A DNA stretch of 10,741 nucleotides from Bryobacterales bacterium (lineage in GTDB: Bacteria; Acidobacteriota; Terriglobia; Bryobacterales; Bryobacteraceae): positions 1 through 10,741 of the forward strand of contig JALOKO010000075.1 in NCBI GenBank assembly GCA_025456495.1, in the 5' to 3' direction. The notes beneath the pieces were generated by a model that worked only from the letters and a program-made list of their open reading frames with translations, was not told the DNA's origin and made no database searches. A program made the translations under genes and the position numbers. Numbering within the stretch: the first letter of the stretch is position 1; the number at the start of each line of letters is the position of its first letter. Positions 5,573 to 10,741 of this stretch are shown in pieces.

Positions 5573-7504
5573 TTAGAGGCTGGGTCCGTTCTGCATGAGA
5601 GCGGTAACGCGCTGGGAATCGATCTTGATTTTGCCCTCGCGTTCCAGACGGGCACGCACGCCTTCCAGATACAACTGGAGACGCTCCTGCGACTTCATGT
5701 TGATGAGGGCCTTACGGGCTTCGACGCGTTCCGATGCCAGAGCGGCGAGGTTGGCTTCCTCGCGACCCGTCACCTTGACGACAAACCAGCGCGGGCCAGA
5801 TTGGAAGGGCTCCAGCGTACCGCCTACGGGAACATCGAATGCCTTATAAATGTCGCCGACATTCCCGATGCCCTCGGCGGCGCTGATGCGGGTGAAGGGA
5901 GGCGCTTCGCCGAAGGTGAGCCCCATATTGCGGCCAACCGTCCGTATGTCGGCGCCGCCATCAATGGCTTCCTTGGCTTCGCTAAGCTTCCGCATGGTGA
6001 GCAAGCGGGCGTTCTGTGCCTTGATGAGCGCGATGGTGCGGTCCATGGCCTCTTCTTTGGTGGCTTCGCGGTCAGGTTGCACTGAGCGCACGACGGCGAA
6101 GGCCAGCGCATTGCCGCCTGCCTCGCCAACGGCGGTAACCTGGCCCTCCGCGAGGGAGTTCATGTCCTGCCGCAACTGGCTGTTGGGAGCGATACTGCCA
6201 GCGGGAGAGGCATTGGGTACCTGATTGTACTGCAGGAACTGCGCCAAGGGCTCCGCCTTGGCGATCGTTTCCGCATTCTTCGGGTTTGCCTGTACCTGGT
6301 TGCGCAGGCGGTCAGCCGTCTGCTGCATCAGGTTGAGCGCGCGCTGCTGGCTGAGTTGGCCCGCGATTTCGTCGCGCACCGTGTCCACCGGGCGCACCCG
6401 GGGAGGCTCAAAGCCTTCAGACTGAATGATGTGGAAGCCATACGTGGTCTCCACGACATCGCTGAGCGAGCCTGGCTTCAGGGCGAACGCCGCAGCTTCG
6501 AACGGGGGTTCAGTCTGCCCGCGGAAGATCCACCCCAGGTCGCCGCCTTCCTTGGCGCTGACTTGGTCGGTAGACTTCTCTCGGGCCAACTTGGCGAAAT
6601 CCGCGCCACCCTTCAACTGCTGCAGAAGCGCCTCAGCCTGTTTGCGAATCTCCGCCTTCTGCTCATCGGTCTTGCCCTCAGTGGAGAGCAGAATGTGGCG
6701 TAGCCGCGCCTGTTCTTCCAGCCGGTACTGGTCAATGTTGGCATCGTAATACGCCTTGATCTCGCTCATGGGGATCGGCGAAGCCTCTAGCGCACGCTCC
6801 ATTGAAAACCGGATGATGTCGAAATCGCGCTGTTCCGGAATGCGCACCTTGTTTTCGGCGCGCGAATAGAACACGTCAATCTCCTCCGGAGTGGGGGTAA
6901 TCTGCGCCTCCAGGCCTTTCGGTTCCAGATACAGATACTGCACCGCTACCTTCTCGTTGCGCTCCTTGAGAACGTCGTCCACTTCCTGCTCACCCACCAC
7001 GACGGTGCGGGCAATCATGGCGCTGAGGCGGCTCCGGGTTAACTCGCGACGGAGGTCGGCTTCAAACTGGGCGGGGGTGCTGCCGTTCTGTTCCAACAGC
7101 ATCCGGTATTCGTCGGCGCCCACAAATTGCCCGTTGCGGTGAAGGCCGGGAATACTGCGAATGGCATCCACCAGATCGTCGTCGCTCACGGAGAAGCCCA
7201 ACCGGTTGGCCTCATAGAGGAGCGCGCGCTCCTGGACCAGATTGCGGAAGGCCACGGGCATCATGGCGCTAATGCGGTCTTGCGTCATGTCCGTGCCGCG
7301 CGCCAGTTGGGCGATGGAGGCGCGCAGTTGGTTCACCGTGATGGGCTCACCGGCCACTTCCGCGAGGGTTTGGGCGCTGGCGCCAAACTCGGCGCCGCCA
7401 AAACCAGGAATCAGGGTGATCACCATAGCGGCGGCGACCACCGTGAGGATGGCGCCCAGTAGGATGCGGACCGCCTTGGCGCGGCTACGAAAAAGGTCAA
7501 ACAT
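5573..7504 (-). CDS. ppiD: PpiD/SurA-type membrane-anchored peptidyl-prolyl isomerase
   Basis: A 643-residue parvulin-class foldase, predicted to be tethered in the inner membrane and to help fold outer-membrane and secreted proteins in the periplasm. A short basic N-terminus (MFDLFRSRAKAVR) is followed by one membrane helix at about 14–33, then a SurA-N-like helical chaperone region (about 45–200). The parvulin (Rotamase) domain spans about 266–364: it begins ARLRHILL, includes GGDLGWIFRG (320–329) and closes with YGFHIIQSEG. A second helix-rich segment makes up the rest. This order and length match PpiD (E. coli about 620 residues). The start is ATG 7504, with GGAG 8 bases upstream and the basic/hydrophobic anchor directly after; the frame stays open further upstream but that stretch is not protein-like. 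It is divergent from cheY and convergent with the cupin gene, so probably monocistronic. Confidence 0.9.
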   Translation of the reverse strand: MFDLFRSRAKAVRILLGAILTVVAAAMVITLIPGFGGAEFGASAQTLAEVAGEPITVNQLRASIAQLARGTDMTQDRISAMMPVAFRNLVQERALLYEANRLGFSVSDDDLVDAIRSIPGLHRNGQFVGADEYRMLLEQNGSTPAQFEADLRRELTRSRLSAMIARTVVVGEQEVDDVLKERNEKVAVQYLYLEPKGLEAQITPTPEEIDVFYSRAENKVRIPEQRDFDIIRFSMERALEASPIPMSEIKAYYDANIDQYRLEEQARLRHILLSTEGKTDEQKAEIRKQAEALLQQLKGGADFAKLAREKSTDQVSAKEGGDLGWIFRGQTEPPFEAAAFALKPGSLSDVVETTYGFHIIQSEGFEPPRVRPVDTVRDEIAGQLSQQRALNLMQQTADRLRNQVQANPKNAETIAKAEPLAQFLQYNQVPNASPAGSIAPNSQLRQDMNSLAEGQVTAVGEAGGNALAFAVVRSVQPDREATKEEAMDRTIALIKAQNARLLTMRKLSEAKEAIDGGADIRTVGRNMGLTFGEAPPFTRISAAEGIGNVGDIYKAFDVPVGGTLEPFQSGPRWFVVKVTGREEANLAALASERVEARKALINMKSQERLQLYLEGVRARLEREGKIKIDSQRVTALMQNGPSL

Positions 7505-7535
7505 GGAAGTGTCTCCAACGGGAGTGCAAACCTTC

Positions 7536-7566
7536 AGTATATCGTGGGCCGTGGAAGGCTTCGCAA
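7536..7566 (-). promoter_or_regulatory. Candidate promoter of the ppiD-like gene
   Basis: Minus-strand TATACT (7536–7541) is five of six to the -10 consensus. The best -35 is TTGCGA (7561–7566), at a long 19-bp spacing. Transcription would begin near 7529, about 25 bases before the ATG, leaving room for the GGAG site. The -10 is convincing; the -35 is weak. Confidence 0.4.
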
Positions 7567-7821
7567 ATGACGAAAAACAAATGCTGGAGGTTGGCCGCCA
7601 TGGTGGAGGAAAGTCACCGCAGGAAGTCGCTGCGGTGCGGGACGGGAGACGGTCGGGAAACCAGTTCCGCCAAGCGGGCGTGGCGCGCCATCGGTGATGC
7701 AAGCAGGGGCGACAGGGAAGGCCACGGACGGAGGCTTGCTCCCCGAAGGCCGGGGAAAAAGCCCTCAGGTTCCAATTCGGTACGCCCGGTATTTCCGAGA
7801 GCGGAAAAGCCGCCCGTTCGC
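7567..7821. other. Divergent intergenic region, no gene seen
   Basis: The 373-bp gap between ppiD and cheY carries promoters at both ends and no convincing gene in the middle. Visible elements are a perfect 10-bp palindrome TGGCGCGCCA (7681–7690); GCAAGC (7699–7704) complementary to GCTTGC (7734–7739), with GGGG (7706–7709) in the loop able to pair with CCCC (7741–7744) in an H-type pseudoknot arrangement; and a competing hairpin CCCCG/CGGGG (7741–7755) followed by five A. If the sigma-28-like site is the only cheY promoter, this part is not transcribed with cheY. It may hold regulator sites or a small RNA. Confidence 0.35.
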
Positions 7822-7849
7822 TAAACCTCCAGAAGCCTGATTCCGATAA
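7822..7849 (+). promoter_or_regulatory. Sigma-28 (FliA)-like promoter upstream of cheY
   Basis: TAAA (7822–7825) and CCGATAA (7843–7849) match the -35 and -10 cores of the flagellar sigma-28 consensus (TAAA, about 15–16 bases, GCCGATAA). The spacer is one base longer than the ideal. Transcription would start near 7857, about 20 bases before the cheY ATG. The link to a chemotaxis gene makes the match more meaningful than the sequence alone. Confidence 0.45.
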
Positions 7850-7877
7850 GAGGGTCAGCGAGGAAAACGGCGGCGTT

Positions 7878-8249
7878 ATGGCTTCCAATGTGTTGATCGT
7901 GGATGATTCGGCGGCAATCCGCAAGATTTTGGCGCGCGTGCTGCAGCAGACTGAGGTCGTTACCGGGTCGATTTATGAAGCGGGGGATGGCCAGCAAGCG
8001 CTGGAGGTCCTGCGACAGAACCCGGTGGCGCTGGTGTTGTCGGATATCAACATGCCGAACATGGATGGCATCGAGTTTCTCCGGGAGATGCGGGCCAACG
8101 CCAACTGGCAGAATGTCCCTGTACTGATGATCACCACGGAGGGCAGCCAGGCGAAAGTGCTGGAGGCCGTGCAGGCCGGCGCATCCGGGTATGTGAGAAA
8201 GCCGTTCACGGCGGACCAGATCAAAGAGAAGCTCACATCGCTGATCTAG
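7878..8249 (+). CDS. cheY: CheY-like single-domain response regulator
   Basis: A 123-residue receiver domain with no output domain, as in CheY, which carries a phosphoryl signal from CheA to the flagellar motor or another target. All catalytic positions are present: acidic pair D9 and D10 (VLIVDDS), phospho-acceptor D56 (LVLSDINMPNMDG), switch residue T86 or T87 (MITTEGS), aromatic Y105, and K108 (YVRKPF). A GAGGA lies about 13 bases upstream of the ATG, farther than ideal. A sigma-28-like promoter precedes the gene, and cheX follows 159 bp downstream. Their pairing suggests phospho-CheY made elsewhere is switched off by the neighbouring CheX. It could serve chemotaxis or type IV pilus control; no CheA, receptor or flagellar gene is in the window. 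Confidence 0.93.
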   Translation: MASNVLIVDDSAAIRKILARVLQQTEVVTGSIYEAGDGQQALEVLRQNPVALVLSDINMPNMDGIEFLREMRANANWQNVPVLMITTEGSQAKVLEAVQAGASGYVRKPFTADQIKEKLTSLI

Positions 8250-8390
8250 ATGTCGCGGCCGCGCGTACTGGCGCCCAACCCGCGAATCGGGTGGGCGTGG
8301 GCAACCGCGGCAGATCTGGATGGGCGCGTGGGATACGACGCGGAGGCCGACGGCAGGATCGCCGATAGCGGCCGGGAGAACCGAAATTGA
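8250..8390 (+). CDS. Small 46-codon ORF between cheY and cheX
   Basis: An ATG directly follows the cheY TAG (TAGATG) and opens a 46-codon frame ending in TGA at 8388–8390, immediately before the AGGAAGG ribosome binding site of cheX. It thus fills the cheY–cheX gap almost exactly. Thirty-six of 46 codons end in G or C, like the flanking genes. The product begins MSRPRVLAPNPRIGWAWATA and ends in an acidic, polar tail; there is no signal peptide, membrane segment, Cys or His. I recognise no family. Initiation would depend on coupling to cheY termination, since no separate Shine-Dalgarno is obvious. The chance of a stop-free frame of this length in GC-rich DNA is not small, so it is only a candidate. 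Confidence 0.35.
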   Translation: MSRPRVLAPNPRIGWAWATAADLDGRVGYDAEADGRIADSGRENRN

Positions 8391-8408
8391 CAGGAAGGCG
8401 GATGGGGA

Positions 8409-8933
8409 ATGGGAGCAATTGCAGCCGAGGTGGTGGTGGGTCTGGTGAGGGAGAGCACCCGGACTCTGTTTGAAACGATGATGGACGAAGTGCCGGAGCC
8501 CTTACCGGACTACCGGACAAGCACGGTGCAGGACTCCCATGAGAGCGTCTTCTGTCTGATTGGCTTCAGCGGGGAACTGATGGGCAGCGGGAGCTTGCAC
8601 TGTCCGGGCGCCTGCGCCAAGCGGCTGGCCTCCGCGCTGCTGATGGGCGACTACGCCGAGGTAGATGCTGAGGTATTGGACGCGGTGGCCGAGGTGACCA
8701 ACATGATTGTGGGGAACTTCAAGACTGCAGTGGAAGACAACTATGGGGTGATTGGCATCAGCACACCCACCGTGATCTACGGCCAGCAGTACGCGGCCCG
8801 AAACTTTGGCGCTTCGGATTGGATTGTCGTGCCGTTTCGCTATCACGACACGGAATTCGACGTGCGCATCAGCCTGCAGCCGGACAAGAGCGCCAAGAGC
8901 CGGGCTCGCCAACTGGAAACGGCAGCCAGCTAA
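8409..8933 (+). CDS. cheX: CheX-family phosphatase of phospho-CheY
   Basis: A 174-residue protein of the CheC/CheX/FliY phosphatase superfamily in its CheX form (PF13690), cytoplasmic, which speeds dephosphorylation of phospho-CheY. The signature E-x2-N is present once: DAVAEVTNMIVGN gives E95 and N98, the acid/amide pair that positions water at the CheY aspartyl-phosphate. One such helix, rather than two as in CheC, supports CheX. The core also shows the beta-sheet segment VFCLIGFSGELMGSGSL (47–63) and the closing strand FDVRISL. A short tail rich in Lys and Arg follows. The start is ATG 8409, with AGGAAGG 10 bases upstream; the overlapping ATG at 8402 is out of frame. It follows cheY on the same strand, so the two are probably cotranscribed. 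Confidence 0.85.
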   Translation: MGAIAAEVVVGLVRESTRTLFETMMDEVPEPLPDYRTSTVQDSHESVFCLIGFSGELMGSGSLHCPGACAKRLASALLMGDYAEVDAEVLDAVAEVTNMIVGNFKTAVEDNYGVIGISTPTVIYGQQYAARNFGASDWIVVPFRYHDTEFDVRISLQPDKSAKSRARQLETAAS

Positions 8934-8950
8934 CCGGGCGACTGCATCGA

Positions 8951-8982
8951 CCGGGGCCTGACCGCGACCGTCGCCGCCCCGG
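8951..8982. terminator. GC-rich hairpin after cheX
   Basis: CCGGGGC (8951–8957) pairs perfectly with GCCCCGG (8976–8982); inside, GCGA and TCGC can pair around CCG. It lies 17 bp after the cheX stop in the 115-bp gap to the convergent UxaE-family gene. No T run follows on either strand, so its terminator role is inferred from position and stability. Confidence 0.4.
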
Positions 8983-9062
8983 ATCAACCGCCCCCCAGGA
9001 TCGTCTGCCGGCCTAGATCATCTGCCCAGGATCATCTGCCAGCCAGGATCAACTGCCCCAAA
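8981..9062. repeat. Degenerate GGATCA-type tandem repeat
   Basis: Five imperfect units of 13–18 bp, beginning near 8981, 8998, 9015, 9029 and 9046, share a core close to GGATCATCTGCC followed by a variable C-rich spacer ending in CA. The last unit overlaps the stop and final codons of the UxaE-family gene (stop 9049–9051), so the tract spans the gap between convergent genes and a coding end. Confidence 0.75.
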
Positions 9063-10638
9063 GGCACTGCGACAGCCATTCCAGATAGGCCTGATTGCGC
9101 CGCCGAACTTCATGCAGCAGCACGTCTGGCAACTCATCCAGCTTTTGCTTGAAGAAACGAGCGTCTCCGTCGGGTGCGTGGATGTCGCGGGACCCATTCG
9201 TGTTGCCGATCCAAAAGACATGGAAGAGGTTTCCATCAACCCGACCACGTGCAGGGTCACCCAGATAGTAGCCCTTTCCGGTTGCCCGATACTGGGCCGC
9301 GAGATCGCTCTCCTCGCCAAAGCAACCACGGGCGGCGAAGCCCTCCGTACGCGCGGCCATCCGGTCGTAGAGCGTACGCCAATGGCTGCCCGCCTCCTGC
9401 TCACTCAACACATCCAGCAATTGCAACTGCAGTTCGCCTGAGATCTTGTAGTTCAATCGGCCCTGGGTTTCCCAACCAATCACACGGAGTACGCGCTCCT
9501 GCTTGCCGCTACCGGAATGGATGCTGAGGGTGGCGTCGAAAAAGCGCGCCACGGCCGCCAGTTGCTTCACGCGGGCACCCAGTTCAGCAATGGGATCGCC
9601 CCCGAAATCCCGCTCCACGCGGGGCGCCAACTCCGGCCACATCTTGTGCTCAACATATTGGTAAAGGCCCACGGGGCTTTCGGCGGAGGGGTGCAAGGTC
9701 TCCGGGTAGGCCTGGCGCTTCTTGAAGCCGAGATTCGGCGGCACCAGGGTGGCGGGTCGTCCATTGGCGCGCAGCCAGTGCATGTAGAAGATGAGTTCCT
9801 TGGCGGTGGTGAGGGTGTCAGCCTCATCCACGGATGGCTCAAAGTCAAAGTCCGGCAGAAAGCCCGCTGCTTGCTTGGCTGCGCGGATCTTGTCGTAGAG
9901 ACGCTCGTTCAACTGGATGCTGGGGCCGAACTTCACGGCTAACCGGCGAATCTCATCCTGGCTGAAGACATACTCGAAACCTTCCACGGAAAAAGGCTCA
10001 GCAAACTGCTGGTAGACCCACTCCTGCTGGGCGGCGTCGAAGAGTTGGGCGAACCGCGCGCTCACCTCCGCGGAAGAATAGGGCTGCGGGTGGCGCTCGT
10101 CGGCGCGGAGGTCGAACATGCGGCTGGTGTCGGTGGTGAACTTGGTATATCCGGCGGCGTCAGCGATGGCCCGTTCGCTGCGGGCGAGAGCGGTACGGAT
10201 CTCATCCTCCGTGTGACCGGAGATGATGAAGTGATCGGCCTCTGCATTGTAGCCGTCGCGAAATCCTGAGCGGATGGCCGCCCACAGCCCGGTGTGGAAG
10301 AGATGCTTGATGGAAACCCGGGTATGGCCGATGGCGGTTGGCTCCTCGCCGTCACGCTCCTCAATCACATCCTCGGTCGTCATTTCCCGCGTCGCGGAGA
10401 GCTGGACGGTGGAGGCCACATTGCGCCCGGTACGGCTGAGGATGGACTGAAAGGCAGCGAAAGCGGCGGGGAGGCTGATTTCCGGGTGGCGGTTCCCACA
10501 AGCAATGGCAGGGGCAGCGCCCTGCGGCCTGGGAAGGAACTCCGGCGCCAGACTGCGCGCGAAATAGGCGACATTGTCGTAGTCGCAGGAGCGAAAAGGG
10601 ACGAGGTACAGCGTCCAGGGGCTGGCTTCAATTTCCAT
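9049..10638 (-). CDS. uxaE: UxaE-family protein (tagaturonate epimerase family)
   Basis: A 529-residue cytoplasmic enzyme of the UxaE family (PF16257), whose characterised member from Thermotoga interconverts D-tagaturonate and D-fructuronate in galacturonate and glucuronate catabolism. Landmarks are YNAEADHFIIS (130–140), PDFDFEPSVDEAD (262–274) and LSIHSGSGK (371–379). The family usually has SGSDK at the last site, so Gly replaces an Asp here and activity on tagaturonate is uncertain. The protein is longer than the Thermotoga enzyme. ATG 10638 is the first standard start, but no good Shine-Dalgarno precedes it and the frame stays open to the right edge (10741) with protein-like residues (ARLDRGVLLCLFADDP), so the true start may lie outside the window or the domain may be fused to something. 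It is convergent with cheX; the KdgF-like cupin is the only other possible uronate gene here. Confidence 0.75.
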   Translation of the reverse strand: MEIEASPWTLYLVPFRSCDYDNVAYFARSLAPEFLPRPQGAAPAIACGNRHPEISLPAAFAAFQSILSRTGRNVASTVQLSATREMTTEDVIEERDGEEPTAIGHTRVSIKHLFHTGLWAAIRSGFRDGYNAEADHFIISGHTEDEIRTALARSERAIADAAGYTKFTTDTSRMFDLRADERHPQPYSSAEVSARFAQLFDAAQQEWVYQQFAEPFSVEGFEYVFSQDEIRRLAVKFGPSIQLNERLYDKIRAAKQAAGFLPDFDFEPSVDEADTLTTAKELIFYMHWLRANGRPATLVPPNLGFKKRQAYPETLHPSAESPVGLYQYVEHKMWPELAPRVERDFGGDPIAELGARVKQLAAVARFFDATLSIHSGSGKQERVLRVIGWETQGRLNYKISGELQLQLLDVLSEQEAGSHWRTLYDRMAARTEGFAARGCFGEESDLAAQYRATGKGYYLGDPARGRVDGNLFHVFWIGNTNGSRDIHAPDGDARFFKQKLDELPDVLLHEVRRRNQAYLEWLSQCLWGS

Positions 10639-10741
10639 CCGCTCAGCGGCGGCGCCAGAGGGGAAGGGGGGCTGCGCCTGGGGGTCATCGGCAAACAGAC
10701 AAAGCAGGACCCCTCGGTCCAGGCGGGCGGGCCATCGCGAT

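Noticed and set aside
7601..7617. GGAGGAAAGTC, similar to the P4 signature of RNase P RNA
   Set aside because: The matching 3' ACAGAA core and the required length of about 350 bases are absent before cheY.
7741..7773. CCGAAGG followed by CCTCAGG, reminiscent of the glycine riboswitch core
   Set aside because: The CCGAAGG is part of a simple CCCCG/CGGGG hairpin, the paired GAGAG strand and the GGAC segment are missing, and the downstream gene is cheY, not a glycine gene.
7505..7924. Open frame extending the ppiD-like gene upstream by 140 codons
   Set aside because: It crosses the promoter region and overlaps cheY; the membrane anchor expected at the PpiD N-terminus begins right after ATG 7504, which has its own ribosome binding site.

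Overview
The window is GC-rich bacterial chromosome with tightly packed genes, high G/C at third codon positions and several TTG starts. The mix of family 4 glycosyltransferases, a PpiD-type periplasmic chaperone, a CheY–CheX pair and a UxaE-family uronate epimerase would fit an Acidobacteriota genome of the Bryobacter/Solibacter kind. That placement is an inference from gene content and composition; no rRNA or other marker is present. I see no tRNA, rRNA, insertion sequence, phage gene or CRISPR array.

Region 1 (1–4861, minus strand) is a surface-polysaccharide cassette. In transcription order it holds an RmlC-like sugar epimerase, a GT4 glycosyltransferase, a second GT-B transferase whose start overlaps the first, a third GT4 enzyme starting at TTG, and a fourth GT4 enzyme that begins directly after the stop of the third and runs off the left edge. 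The order suggests one operon that adjusts a nucleotide sugar and then adds several sugars to a glycan.

Region 2 (4862–5572) is a divergent promoter region of about 320 bp carrying two 14-bp-period tandem repeats. It is followed on the plus strand by a small cupin with the residue layout of KdgF (uronate ring opening). A hairpin sits between this gene and the convergent ppiD-like gene.

Region 3 (5573–8933) has a membrane-anchored parvulin foldase (minus strand) divergent from a plus-strand cheY–[46-codon ORF]–cheX unit. A sigma-28-like promoter lies just upstream of cheY. CheY is a single-domain receiver and CheX is its predicted phosphatase, so the unit would encode a signal and its off-switch. 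The 46-codon ORF fills the gap between them exactly and would be missed by a usual length cut-off.

Region 4 (8934–10741) begins with a hairpin and a degenerate GGATCA-type repeat in the convergent gap, followed by a minus-strand UxaE-family (tagaturonate epimerase) gene whose N-terminal end may extend beyond the right edge.

Most of the window is ordinary. The points most worth a second look are the small ORF between cheY and cheX, the sigma-28-like promoter, the repeat tracts in gene gaps, and two sugar enzymes with unusual active-site residues.
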